From Haliotis asinina (lineage: Eukaryota > Mollusca > Gastropoda > Lepetellida > Haliotidae): a DNA stretch of 64,000 nucleotides. Every line of letters begins with the position of its first letter. Positions within the stretch are counted from its first letter, which is position 1. The stretch covers positions 29,436,001-29,500,000 of the forward strand of contig NC_090291.1 of assembly GCF_037392515.1 (NCBI RefSeq), read 5' to 3'. Shown one piece after another: positions 10,220 to 22,784 of the stretch. The notes beneath the pieces were generated by a model, which saw only the letters and a list, made by a program, of their open reading frames with translations, made no database searches and was not told the origin of the DNA. A program made the position numbers and the translations under genes.

Positions 10220-13040
10220 ATTATGGAATAAATGTTAAACAAAAATACTATATAATGGTACTACTTACTGTCCAACATAGCTGATGGAATTGCCTTCAAT
10301 GCGTGTAAGTGTATTTTTTTTTAAATTCAATTTATGCATGCTATCATTATTACTGTGTTAGTGTTTTGTTCTCTTGTTTTGTTAGACCTACACCCAAGAC
10401 ATTGCATCTTTTCCCCTTAACGGCCTTACAGGTTATAGTACACTATTAAAATTGACCATATTTGTTTATGTTTAGCGTTGTTTGTTATTAACATCATGCT
10501 TTCGCTGAATGTGACCACAAGTATTTTCAAGCGGTTGACATTTTGTGCGGAACTGAGGTTCGTATGTTTAGCTTCCTGTACTCGGAAAATGAGCTGGCTG
10601 GGTGATCAGTTTTAAGACCTGAATATACTCTTATGCCAATGCAATAGGTGTTGATGACGCCGCTCTGAACACATATTTAAGAGACAAATATTCTCTCAGT
10701 TGATCATAGGCTTAAGATAGTCGGAGCCCGTCTTACATATCTTACATGTGTATAACCACGTTGCAGGGCTACGCATTTGGTGCCTATATACCATAGCCCT
10801 TAATCGGGTTACTACCCCAAAGCCAGCAGATCACGAGATGGCTAAGTTCCATCCACGTCTACTGTATGAACTACTGACTGTACAACAATTTCCATATTTT
10901 ATAATTAACAAATTCCATATTTCGTTCTGCTTCCTTTAAGAAATATGTGATTAGAATAACATAAAAAGAAACATCATGAGAAATTAATGAAATTCCCAAC
11001 CTTAATAACCTTTTATTGCAATGATTTTCTCGCTTAAATACATCTTATTTACAAGGTCACAGAACACGTGGAGGGTGAAATGCTTCCTACCACATGTATT
11101 TGTCGTATGTGTAAGTGTATCATTTAACCGGCTGCAGTAATCGTGGCCAAACATCCCTGTCTCTCCTTAGTATGGAGTTCCCCCATTGTACGGCGTCCAC
11201 ACCGCATCTATTTATTCCCCGGCACGTGATGATGCAGCTAAGTGTATACTCAGTGAATGTGTCAGAATGAATGCCTCATTGTTTACATGGCCGTCAAAAC
11301 ACCCCCGCCCACACCGACGCCATCTTCCAACAACTCCTGAACAGCTTCATGCAGATGACTAATGGAGCCGGTCTATCGCTCCGTCCCAAATACTTGCACG
11401 AACAATTGGGCAGGATTTGCTACCAACTATTTGGATGCACGAAATGGATATACAGTTAACTGTGGTTATAAAGAAAAGAGAATATTGACTACAGATCGGC
11501 ATAACCGTTGTCCACTGTACGTATTTCGACTGAAATATACAGCAAGCGTTCGGACAGTTCCTCATACCCGTCACTTCTTTATAAGCGTGTTCGGTCTAAA
11601 CGTAGGTGACAGTACCCTTATTAGCGTATTATTTGGAATTCATGTAAGAGATACCAACGACTCACCAAGTTTCATGGCCGTAGAGTAGCGTGTATTCTAG
11701 AGGAGGGACCCCCGAAACAAAATTTATGTGTGATGTTTCCACTAGAGTAGCTGTGTTCCAAAGCTGTACTGAATGCTGAACCAATGGGTGTATAGTAATT
11801 TTATCCTTTAAAGAGGCAAGTCTTAACAGTATATCATAGGCTGTCAGTCTGTTAGGGGGATATTCATAGTTTTTAGAAATTATCATTTAAAGTACTGTTT
11901 CGTTAGAGATTTGTGCAAATCTGCTACTGGATGTGCAAACCTCTGAACAAGACAAGCAAGTATGTATTTACTATCAGATTATGAACTTATGGGGTCTTGG
12001 AGTTAAGGAAATCGCTGCCCATACTTCCGGTTATCTGCACAGCGTAACAAGTAACACTCTGTGAACCAGGCAGCGGGGCAGTCAAGTTCATTACAATCAA
12101 GACAAGATTATGCTGAGCGCATAGGTGTATAGTAATCCTGTCATATAAAGAGACAAGTCTAGATAAGCGGACAATCCAATGATGTCAGTCTTTAGAGGGA
12201 TATCTATTTTGGTGAGTTTTGTTTATTTAGAAAAGTATTATTTAAACAAGTATTTACTGCCTTAGAGACTTGTGCACGTCTATCAGAGGCCATACACCAG
12301 CAAGTGAACTGCGTGAAACGAGAGCAGTCACAATGGTTCTGGAGTAGGAAGAGTGCTGGGATGATCGCGGGTTCAGATCTCAAATGTACCATGATTATCT
12401 TGCTATGTTTGTCAGCGCTATTGGCATGTTGTTTGGGTTCACCAACGTGATACGTGTCTAAAGCATACGCCACTCAAACATGTTTATTCCTGTACGTGAA
12501 CTACTACAGACTTTCCCCATAGCAAGCTGACACTCCGTCATCTACTGTTCAAAGCGTTGAAACAAACACCCTCACTCAACATGTGGTCACACATGTACCA
12601 TGCTTCCTTATTCACTTTTAACTGCATGTATCACATTATATAAGTCGGACGTCTGTAAATAAATAACACAAAGCCGGAACAAAAAATATATTTTCGAGCC
12701 GTGACTAGTTCAGAAGAACTACTTGGACTCATGTCCTTCTTATGCTGTCTCGTGGATGTACGGTAATACTCCGTACGGGAGCAGTGAGCACGTTGTGTGC
12801 TATTATTAGCCTATAGTAAACGTATGAAGCACTGGCTAGCCCCCGTGTTGGGAAATGTCAAGTTCATGAGATCGAGCATGAACCGCTTCATATAGCATCG
12901 TTGTTCCCGTACGTTGTACAACACACCCAAACCACAACCAGATTATTACAAGAATGACGTGAGCCATGGCGGTTGTAGGAAGAGCTAATTCAGTAGAACC
13001 CATATTACCCTACTGTATCTGATATGTGGCATGGTTGTAC
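10220..13040. other. Long stretch without a supported gene
   Basis: AT-rich intergenic sequence. The longest frame (11362-11688 +, 108 codons) has no domain, no repeat and ordinary composition. A degenerate tRNA-like block around 12290-12400 (CGCGGGTTCAGATCTC) may be an old SINE head. Confidence 0.4.
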
Positions 13041-14700
13041 TGTAAGTGATGAGACGTCATCATGAGTAGTGAGGCATCATTAAACGGTGGTGAGACGTTA
13101 TATGTGTGACAAGACATTACAATGTTTGATAACACGTTAATATATCCGAGAAGACGTTAGTCTCTGCAATACGACGTCACCATATGCGGTAAGACGTTAG
13201 TCTATGCAATAAGACGTTACCATAGGCGGTAAGACGTTAGTCTCTGCAATAAGACGTTACCATAGGCGGTAAGACGTTAGTCTCTGCAATAAGACGTTAC
13301 CATAGGCGGTAACACGTTAGTCTCTGCAATACGACGTCACCATATGCGGTAAGACGTTAGTCTCTGCAATAAGACGTTACCATAGGCGGTAAGACGTTAG
13401 TCTCTGCAATAAGACGTTACCATAGGCGGTAACACGTTAGTCTCTGCAATACGACGTCACCATATGCGGTAAGACGTTAGTCTCTGCAATAAGACGTTAC
13501 CATAGGCGGTAAGACGTTAGTCTATGCAATAAGACGTTACCATAGGCGGTAAGACGTTAGTCTCTGCAATAAGACGTTACCATAGGCGGTAAGACGTTAG
13601 TCTCTGCAATAAGACGTTACCATAGGCGGTAAGACGTTAGTCTCTGCAATAAGACGTTACCATATGCGGTACTACGTTAGTCTCTGCAATAAGACGTTAC
13701 CATATGCGGTACTACGTTAGTCTCTGCAAAAAGACGTTACCATAGGCGGTAAGACGTTAGTCTCTGCAATAAGACGTTACCACAGGCGGTAAGACGTTAG
13801 TCTCTGCAATAAGACGTTACCATAGGCGGTAAGACGTTAGTCTCTGCAATAAGACGTTACCACAGGCGGTAAGACGTTAGTCTCTGCAATAAGACGTTAC
13901 CACAGGCGGTAAGACGTTAGTCTCTGCAATTAGACGTTACCATATGCGGTAAGACGTTAGTCTATGCAATAAGACGTTACCATATGCGGTACGACGTTAG
14001 TCTATGCAATAAGACATTACCATAGGCCGGTAAGACGTTAGTCTCTGCAATAAGACGTTACCACAGGCGGTAAGACGTTAGTCTCTGCAATTAGACGTTA
14101 CCATATGCGGTACGACGTTAGTCTCTGCAATAAGACGTTACCATATGCGGTACGACGTTAGTCTATGCAATAAGACATTACCATAGGCGGTAAGACGTTA
14201 GTCTCTGCAATAAGACGTTACCATAGGCGGTAAGACGTTAGTCTCTGCAATAAGACGTTACCATAGGCGGTAAGACGTTAGTCTCTGCAATAAGACGTTA
14301 CCATATGCGGTGAGACGTTAGTCTTTGCAAAAAGACGTTACCATATGCGGTACTACGTTAGTCTCTGCAATAAGACGTTACCATATGCGGTACGACGTTA
14401 GTCTCTGCAATAAGACATTACCATAGGCGGTAAGACGTTAGACTATGTTATAAGACTTCACAATATGTGTTAAGGCACTACAATATATGATACGTGTGTG
14501 ATGAGACGATACAATACACAAGTCGTATCTATATGGGATAAAACGTTTACATTTTCAGTATCAGACGTGATATGTGGTGAGACTTACATGTGGTGAGGTG
14601 AGATGCTGAATATATGCGGCGATAAATCACTATATGCGATGAGACATTATCGCATGTATAGTGAGAGCTTCTCATATGTGCGATGCAAGACATGAGATGA
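13041..14700. repeat. 40-bp minisatellite, ~33 core units
   Basis: The core (about 13139-14449) repeats a 40-bp unit made of two related 20-bp halves: TAAGACGTTAGTCTCTGCAA and TAAGACGTTACCATAGGCGG. Both halves start TAAGACGTTA. Variants recur in a non-random order (ACTACGTTAG, TACGACGTCACC, GTCTATGC), which suggests higher-order duplication. One unit near 14026 is 41 bp. On both flanks (13041-13138 and 14450-14700) the same GAGACGTTA-type monomers are visible but strongly decayed, the pattern expected of a tandem array homogenised in its centre by unequal exchange. No reading frame runs through it. Confidence 0.95.
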
Positions 14701-14709
14701 CTATAAACC

Positions 14710-16154
14710 GAAGGGAAAATATACCTAGTTATGTATTTTTAAACTATTGAGTTTATAATGTAATTGACAGCGGAAAGAACTGTTGGTAAAAATGCATGGG
14801 TATTTGGGTATCTTGTTTAAAAATAAAATGGTTAATGTTGACCAGGATAAGAAAGGAATTGGCATCCGCATAGCCCGTACCATGTTTGAAAGGTTCTAAA
14901 CCTGTACAGACTACAAAAAAGCAAATACATAGACTTTCCAAAGACAATATTCTCAAATACGTTCAAGCAGTTGGATATTATGCGAACAAAATGTTTTTAG
15001 GAAGTTCGAAGTGCAAAGATATTTTATAATAGCACGTAGACGTTTTCACTGAAGGTTCATAAAGCGGAAGAAAAGTTAATTCTTGCATGTAGTATCCACA
15101 GGTAAAATATTTTCAACTTAAATTTATACCAAATTAAACACAGAGATGTGGTTATTTTGCTCAGTTTATAAGCGATAACAACTAATCATATGGGCGATAT
15201 AACATCATAAAACACGAGATAGTTGCTGCTACACGTAATACTCGTCCCTAGATGTGCGCCATCATGATATCTTAGGGGTTGTTTTATAGGACAAGACATT
15301 ATAGTACACGATAACATGTGACGTGATATGCAATAAAATGTTAACAGGTTTATCTCCCTGATATACACAGCAATGTTTCCGTGGACTCTTTTAGCAGGTT
15401 AATGGCCAACATTTCCAGTCAAAATGTATATAAACAGAAAGTACAAGTAATGGTGGATAAACTTTAACTAAGATATTGTTATTCACTATTGTTTTGTACA
15501 TTAAGCTTGCAGTGTTTCAGGGACTGTTTTCAGTTTAGCAACGTTTTCATACTGTTTACTCAGGAATATTGTTTTCAAGAGTATTCTTTGTGCATATATC
15601 TGATTACCATACTTTTATCTTAATTTTGCAATGTTCATGGTTTCAGGAACTGTTATCACCGTAAAGTTTATCAGTTGCGCAGTTTATCAGATAGAATTGT
15701 TTTATCAAATCAAGTTTTCAAACGTATGCTTTCGCTCTCCCTTCAGGTTGTGCAGCTATTAAATCTTATCTGATTCATCAGCTAACGCCAGTTAACAAGA
15801 CCTTCTCCACAGTCCGAGGGTTTTTTCTCAGGATTTCCCTTAAAGAAACAGCCGGTCCCGTGTTATGTACAAAGCTTGGTTGGCACAGGCCCAGTGGCCT
15901 ATATGACTGTCTCTGTATAATGTGTCTGTCAATTCCCTGCTGACTTACATCCCTTCAAATAAACTGATAATAAACACCCGACTGAACAAATACACATGGT
16001 AGAATATATCTCCCCTGCATCACTGACGTGCTTCATCCTTCGGTCTGGCTGCTACAGACTGGAAGGCACGACGAGCCTCTACATCCACATCGGCAGTGTT
16101 TCTGGCGCCAGTGGTGAAACCTGGATACACAACCAACAAGGGCCACTTAGGTTT
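14710..16154. other. No gene seen
   Basis: AT-rich sequence with several TTTTCA/TGTTTTCA echoes around 15370-15730 but no clear period. No gene is supported. Confidence 0.4.
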
Positions 16155-16325
16155 GGTTTAGATTGTTTGTTGTTTAACGCCGCACTCAGCAATATTCCAG
16201 CGTGTATGGATAATCTGTATGAATAAATCCAGCTATAGAATTAGTTTGAACCAGACAAACCAGTGATCAGTATAAGAAGCATCTATCATCGCAACTGTGA
16301 TGAAATGTGTCAATAAAGTCAGTCG
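16155..16325 (-). repeat. SINE-A copy, partly deleted
   Basis: Reverse SINE-A tail TTGTTTAACGCCGCACTCAG, CAATATTCCAGC, then GACAAACCAGTGATCAGTAT and TGTGTCAATAAAGTCAG. The head half is missing. Confidence 0.75.
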
Positions 16326-16506
16326 TTTCTGTAGCACATGGATGATTAATGTTTTGTCTATATAAGAACGAACTACGGATAAATTATTATCTGTTACATG
16401 GTCTCTGACTGGATGTGTTATTTGACATTACTAAATAACTTAATGTAAATCATCACTTCCTGTAGCATAGGGAAGTGAAGTTGAAAGTGTATTTGTCACA
16501 TTGGTG

Positions 16507-16945
16507 GTTCAAGGTCACTCGTCTCTAGGAATCTGAATGCCCTTTACTGAACTGAGCATCGTCAGTTCCTTAGATAACGGAGGTTCAGGGTACTTCGTCC
16601 TTAGGCAACTGAATTTCCTGTATAGAGCAGAACATCATCCGTTCCTTACATTCCTAGGATACTGAATGTCGTGACTTCATTAGACCACGAAGGTTCAAGG
16701 TCATTCGTCGCTAGGATAGTGAATGTCCTGTACAAAACATAACATCGTGACTTCATCATACCACAGACGTTCAAGATCATTTGTCCCTAGAATAGTGAGC
16801 GTCCTGTACAGAACAGAGCATCGCCATGTCCTTAGATCACCGGGGTTCAAGGTCATTCGTCCCTACGATAGTGAATGTCGACAGAACAGAGCATCGTGAC
16901 GTCTTTAGATCACGGAAGTTCAAGATCATTCGTCCATAAGAGACT
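16507..16945. repeat. Degenerate ~80-bp tandem repeat, 5-6 copies
   Basis: Each unit reads roughly: GGTTCAAGGTCATTCGTCCC, then TAGGATAGTGAATGTCCTGT, then ACAGAACAGAGCATCGTGAC, then a TTCATTAGATCACGGA-like end. Unit length drifts by several bases and copies differ noticeably, so the array is old. Confidence 0.85.
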
Positions 16946-17069
16946 AAGTGAAATGACTAATGACGGTGTATTTTGCCTGTTCGTTAGTTTGTATATCAGC
17001 GATTCATTCGCCAAGACAATCTCCTTTTTCCAAGAACAAAACGGTTTGAAAGAAGTTTGTGGGGTGTGT

Positions 17070-17088
17070 GGGGGGGGGGGGGGGGGGG
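17070..17088 (+). repeat. (G)19 homopolymer
   Basis: Nineteen consecutive G flanked by GTGTG. Length may be uncertain from sequencing or assembly. A run of this kind can form G-quadruplex structure. Confidence 0.85.
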
Positions 17089-17104
17089 TGTGGTGCGATG
17101 TTGT

Positions 17105-18417
17105 CACATTCTCGTTTGAGGTGTATATGTCACCTCACAGCAAACTCTGTAGACGTCTCTTACATATCTCTCTTTTCTTTTTCCCGAGAACAGTGTGTAG
17201 CTAGGGTTCTAGTGCCCGTCTGTGAGATAGTTTTGCTGGTCAAACAATTGTTTGACTCCCTATTCCAAACAAATCATCAAATATTGTCCAAACTCCTCCT
17301 AACATGCATACAAAACCACCTCGACACAAACTATCTTCAGCTGATATAGATAAACGGTTGCTTTAAACATCAAGTGCACGTACAAGTATTTGCGTTATTC
17401 TAAACACCAACGTCTTTAAGAGCCGGTAATGATAATGGTTAATGTTAACAACTATGAGCACGCTCATTTACCTGTGCCACTATGAGACTTAAGTCTTGGG
17501 CGATGACTGGTTTGTTTTTAAAATAGAACATCGAAAAACGCATTTGTTTACCGACTCATTACTTTATACACGATTGTGACCTTGTGGCATTCTGTTCCTC
17601 ATGAAAGAACTTAAATATATCTAGAATTCTCGGTTATTAGTTATATTTAAGTAAGAAACACATTCAAGACGTTAACAGTAGTTCTGAATGAACCTGAAAC
17701 TCTGCGTGAGATCTGGCTACACGGAAACAAACGTGTCCATAATGGTTTTCTTGACACAGGTTAACTGGTCAACCTATTTTCGTACCGAAAAGCGTATTTT
17801 GACAGATGTCTGCTGTTTCAGACGAGAACGAAAACGCCTTTAAATCTATCCACATCAGCACACTGCGACGACAAACGCGTGGATCAAAGTAAATACAAAA
17901 AGATGAATCGCAACGCGGAAATAACATTCCTTATTGGCAATTTACTGTTCATGACATGTGACTTAAGTTACATGCGATGATAAGAAACATCGTTCTCTTT
18001 AATTGAATGCATGCGGTCCAGACATCACCGAGAGCATATACGGGGATGTTATCTCATTCGGTATCTCCTGGCAAGTTACACAGGATGTGCTCCTCCTGTT
18101 TCAAGATTAATCTTATTTTTTTAGCAATTGAAAGCTCATATTCTTCAGTTCGATATTACTTTTCGGTTTACATACATTATGTGCCATATTTTATCATTAG
18201 GAACAGGATTAGATACCAGTTATTACGCCCAAGGCCATCTCACGCGGATTAGTCTGTATATTTACAGATTGTAGATAAAATGGTTGGAAGGAAAGTGGAG
18301 AAATAAATAAATGCACATTAACATTGCTCACTACTTCATATGTTCAGATATCCAGCTGCGTGGCGTTTTACACGTTATGTAAATATAAGTGTATGTGTAT
18401 ACAAGTGTATGTATTTA
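17105..18417. other. No gene seen
   Basis: Unique-looking sequence without exon, RNA or repeat that I can support. Confidence 0.45.
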
Positions 18418-18419
18418 GG

Positions 18420-18785
18420 TTAGAACTGGTCTGCAACAACCAATTGCTGACGTCAGAGGGAACTAACGGGGTTTGGTGATCAGGTAGTCAGTCTCACAGT
18501 CCAAGAACCAACTGCTGACGTGAGAGGGGACTAACGGGGTTTGGTGATCAGGTAGTCAGTCTCACAGTCCCAGAACCAACTGCTGACGTGAGAGGGGACT
18601 AACGGGGTTTGGTGATCAGGTAGTCAGTCTCACAGTCCCATAACCAATTGCTGACGTGAGAGGGGACTAACGGGGTTTGGTGATCAGGTAGTCAGTCTCA
18701 CAGTCCCAGAACCAATTGCTGACGTGAGAGGGGACTAACGGAATTTGGTGATCAGGTAGTCAGTCTCACAGTCCCAGAACCACAT
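18420..18785 (+). repeat. 68-bp tandem array derived from SINE-A
   Basis: About five copies of a 68-bp unit: AACCAACTGCTGACGTGAGA, GGGGACTAACGGGGTTTGG, TGATCAGGTAGTCAGTCTCA, CAGTCCCAG. Copies are nearly identical apart from the first. The unit aligns to the SINE-A block AACCCATGCTTGTCGTAAGA / GGCGACTAACGGGATCGGGT / GGTCAGGCTCGCTGAC, so a SINE fragment appears to have seeded the array. Confidence 0.93.
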
Positions 18786-18937
18786 TACATGTATTTTGCC
18801 TTGTCCCCTCCGCAATACCAAAGCCCTAAATGAAGGTGTCTAGATTTCTTCAGGTTCTTTCTTCCTTGGGGTCCTTTTCAATTGAAATGGTTTTATTTGT
18901 TACAACAAAATTACATATTCAGAGTCTAGGGGTTAGT

Positions 18938-19062
18938 TTTGTGATCAGGGTGCATGTCATCGTACCCCAAATGTATCTTGACCAATGCTCATAATGTCAG
19001 TCACTGGACTGTGTGGGTCAGACTCGGTTATGTGTACACCGCTGCTACATAGCTTTACCTGA
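18938..19062 (+). repeat. SINE-A internal fragment
   Basis: CATGTCATCGTACCCC, TGCTCATAATGTCAGTCACTG and CACCGCTGCTACATAGC correspond to the second half of SINE-A. It stops where the next copy begins. Confidence 0.75.
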
Positions 19063-19287
19063 AGATCCGGGATAGAACTGATCTTCAACAACCCATGCTT
19101 GTCGTAAGAGGCGATTAATGTGATCGGGTAGTCATACTCCCTGACTTGGTTGACACATGCCATTGTATGTCAATTTCGTACATCTATGCTCATCGTGTTG
19201 ATCACTGGATTGACAGACCTTAACTCGATTATTTACAGACCGCTGCCACGTAGCTGGAATATTGCTCAGTGTGGCGTTAAACAACAA
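19063..19287 (+). repeat. SINE-A copy
   Basis: Near full length: GAAGATCCGGGATAGAACTG head, AACCCATGCTTGTCGTAAGA, GATCGGGTAGTCATACTCCC, TTGATCACTGGATTG, TTTACAGACCGCTGCC, and tail GGAATATTGCTCAGTGTGGC. Confidence 0.88.
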
Positions 19288-19329
19288 CCAACTTAAGTCA
19301 CATGGCTGAAATACAGTCAGCGCTTCTTT

Positions 19330-19450
19330 CCTGCAACAGCATCAACGATACGCTGAGATTTGACAACGAGGTCAGAGAGCCTGACCACCCGATCCCGTTA
19401 GCCGTCTCTTACAGCAAACGTGCTGAAGACCTATTCTATCCCAGATTTTC
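19330..19450 (-). repeat. SINE-A head fragment
   Basis: Reverse: CAACAGCATCAACGATACGC, AGCCTGACCACCCGATCCCG, TTAGCCGTCTCTTACAGCAA, and CTGAAGACCTATTCTATCCC. It lies head to tail opposite the preceding copy. Confidence 0.8.
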
Positions 19451-19459
19451 GATAGCCTA

Positions 19460-22158
19460 CTTAATGGTGATTCATTACACAAATGCCATTTACAAATTGG
19501 CCAAATATAACATGCGTCATGGTCGATGCACTCTACCATAATAGAAACCCACCAACTGACAACAATGACAATTCTTATTCACGACTACTTTCAATATCTG
19601 TTTCCTAGATGAGAATCTGTTTGACAAATGTTTCCCACTGCCTATGAAAAGACACTGTGAAGTAAAATTTCCTTGTAACAGCAACTACAAAAAAGACACA
19701 TAGCGAGTCGCTCTAGCCCTGAACAATACATTGTCGATAGCTAATAATTACACACGACGACGAGGCCACACACATTTTCTTGAAAAGAGAAACTTACCAT
19801 TTGTATTTGTTTTTCAAAAAATGTTTAACGTAAGTTTTACCGGTGGGCTGTTCTGCTGTCGAAACGGAAACGAAATTTGTTTATGAGTCACCATAGAAGA
19901 GACACGTCGGGAATGCTTGTTGGGTTGTAGCTATCTACTTGCTCAAATGAACATATTTTAACAGAGCCAATTCAAATAATTTTTTATGAATATAATAAAG
20001 TGTATCCCAGAGACATATTTCAGTTTTAGCAACTGTTGTAGATTTTTCCCATGAGTTATTTTGGTTTCAGGTGTCTGTATGGTGCATCAAAGACCCCATT
20101 CTCTCTCCTCCTCGACTCTGACGTCACATCCTGTCTTAGTTCTAGTCTGAACTCAGGAGTTCCAGCTATTTCTTACAGTATTACTATTGATGTTTCTGCC
20201 GTCTTGTTATAGAGTAGACAAGCGCTCAGTCTCTGAATATTAATAATTGTGGAAGGAAATCTAGACTAGCCACATTTTCTAGACTTGTGTGGGCTTTCTT
20301 GCATATATTTACTTCAGGGTCTATACGACAGACTAAGGGCTTGGCAGTAGTGGGGGGAAATGTGGTTCAGGGACTGTTACCCAGACTAGTTATACTGCTT
20401 CTTGGCCTGTGTGTGGATAAGGATGGGCTATGGGTGAACTGGTTGAGTGAGTAAGTAAGTGAGTGAGAGAATCATTATCGTTTATACCACTTGCACCCGC
20501 AGAGTTTATAGAAAAACCAGGAGCCTTCTCGTGGGGTGAGTTATTAACCTGTGTATGAATAACTGTGGACGAACTGGGTGAGTGAGTGAGCCAGTGCACT
20601 TTTACCCAGTCTGCAGTGTATTAGAGGGAACCATGTGGTGTTGGTAATCAAGATACATGTGATATGATGTGGGTGAAATTACTCCAGTTGCCATGACATG
20701 CACTATGAAAGCGACATCAACTCGCTCATTTCCAGAGCTCAACGACACTGGGTGCCGGAGACTAATTTTATGTAAAAAGCACAAGTGTAATGGCGATGAC
20801 GAACATCGGATGCCTATAAACAGTTAAAGCGTTATAGACGCGACTGACGCCTGTGTCAAGCATTCAGCTAAAAATATAGGTAAATTGATAAGGTCACGCT
20901 TGTCTGTGTGTGGCTGTGAAAGATAAAACTAAATAAATACAGATTAAATAGATTACAAGAAATAATTAACGACCTTCTTATAGGCAATGGCCATGAAATA
21001 ACGCCAGTTACGACTTGTAAACCTATAAACTCGATTAAAATGTGCAAAGCTGCACACCACGGACGCGCAGCGCGTCTCACTCGGACAAACTTGCAGGAAA
21101 CGGCGAAATAGGGGATTGGGGAGTATCCGCCCTGAGATGTCTCAGGTGTCAAGACAGAAGCTGACCCCCTGCTTTTGTTCCCATGGCAACAGTTAAAAGT
21201 TGCCGTCCATCTTTTTATATTTACTTTACATTAGCAAGACTTTATATTCACGACAAGAAACACATCGCACCAGAACGACCCGCGCTCTCCGCGCCATTCG
21301 AGTAAGTTGGTCCGATTGAGCATTCTGTAGCCGTTCAAACCAATGTTCTACATGATGTCATAAGTGAGTGTCATGTATGTAGGACCTACCTTTGTTCCGG
21401 TTGTATGTCGTATTTTTCTCTGTGCATCATGTTGACGAGAATTCGGGTAAAATCCACTGAAGTGTTCTGTTGATTTTGTTCTCGGCAGATCCCGTCACTC
21501 GGCGAACATATTTAGACTTTTACGTATATAACGCGCTCTCCTCGCGGCTGCCAAGCAAGACGGACTGCGCATGCCCCGATGATGCTCTGTTTACACTGGT
21601 ATACTTATGGCTTTGAATTTTCGAACGCTGTCGTGATCATTTAGTCTTTCTGACAACACTTTTGTCAGAGATTAGCGAGATTCATAAATTCATTATATCT
21701 ACACGAAAACAAAGCATCTTATAAGCCTGTTTTCATAAGTGTTTGTACTCTTAAGTTGTTTCAACAATTTGTTATTACAAAGGTTGAATCGCCTTAAAAT
21801 ATGATATATCATTCGACAACGGTAATTGAACTTCTATGTCAGTCTTTGTTTTGTAATGTGTTATAGTGAGGTATCCGTGTAACCTGCTGAGACAGTCCCT
21901 GTATTTTTCTGTGTGATGTTACGCTACCGTGTGTTGATGTATACTGCACAAACGTGACGACCAGCTGTCTGAGGGGTCATATCAAAAATATTATATCTTT
22001 TTTCAGTTCTATGTACTTAAAGGGCTTCTTTATGTTCTTAACATGTAATAACATTGTCTGAGATTTTTTATTATATTCCTTCACAAATATATTTAAGAAA
22101 CAAAAGAATTGTTTTCGATAGATATCAATTAAAAATCATCATTTGTGAACACTGTGTG
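19460..22158. other. No gene seen; contains a CpG-richer patch
   Basis: Mostly unique AT-rich sequence. Around 20430-20590 (GTGA)n motifs recur. A patch at about 21040-21110 and 21240-21590 is richer in CpG and G+C (GACCCGCGCTCTCCGCGCC; CGCGCTCTCCTCGCGGCTGC) and could be a promoter or first-exon region of a gene I cannot identify. No coding exon with paired splice sites was found. Confidence 0.35.
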
Positions 22159-22164
22159 GACATT

Positions 22165-22778
22165 ATAAGTTGTTCACTGGACACGAGAGGGGCATGGGTT
22201 GATGTGCCGAGGGCGAGGTGAACATATACAAACTTCGGCATCGAGGGTACATCAACCCATGGGTCACGTGGGACCAGTGAACAACGTGTTTAACTTACCG
22301 AAAACCTCATTATTAATTCTGACCTGTTTGAAGCATAGATATTGGATCGTACACTTCAGCCAACCTGTGTGAATCAATCGATTCGAATCCAGCATCTTGC
22401 TGTTTTCACTGCAGACGTTGTCTTAGCGAATTCGCCGCAGTGTAATTCCCTTTCTTAATATTCACAGGGACTGCATTTGAACGTATTGTCTAAATTTATT
22501 AATTTGCGTGCGAAGTAAATATGTTCGTAGCCATCGCTAGATTTTGCAGAGGACACAAGAAAAACAAACCCAGAGTTAACTCCCTTCCATCGTTTTGCAT
22601 TCACAAAACATCGGTAATTTCTGTGCATCATGCGTGATTCAATGATATTCGAGATGAAGAAGTACCACCACTAAGTAACGAATGAGTTGCCATTGTCAGA
22701 GGCGTACATTGCAATGTGCCTCGCTTGTCAGCGGGGTACATTGAAAATAATGGAAGGGCGCTTACCTATTCAGAAAAC
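22165..22778 (+). mobile_element. 614-bp unclassified non-autonomous element (copy 1)
   Basis: It starts ATAAGTTGTTCACTGG and ends at GGGCGCTTACCTATTCAGAAAAC. The first 120 bp form a palindrome: 37-bp arms 22169-22205 and 22249-22285 (GTTGTTCACTGG ... CCAGTGAACAAC). A shorter copy in reverse orientation lies at 34846-35179 and shares both ends plus internal blocks (GATTTTGCAGAGGACACAAG; GCGTGATTCAATGATATTCG; GGGGTACATTGAAAATAAT). The hexamer GACATT sits immediately outside both ends of both copies. No terminal inverted repeats and no coding capacity are seen, so the class is uncertain. Confidence 0.75.
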
Positions 22779-22784
22779 GACATT

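Noticed and set aside
11362..11688. 108-codon open frame
   Set aside because: No recognisable domain or homology by eye, two other frames overlap it, and no exon signals were identified.
13041..14700. CRISPR-like array (regular short repeats)
   Set aside because: The sequence between the conserved TAAGACGTTA starts is itself repeated, not unique spacer, the genome is animal, and no cas-like genes are present.
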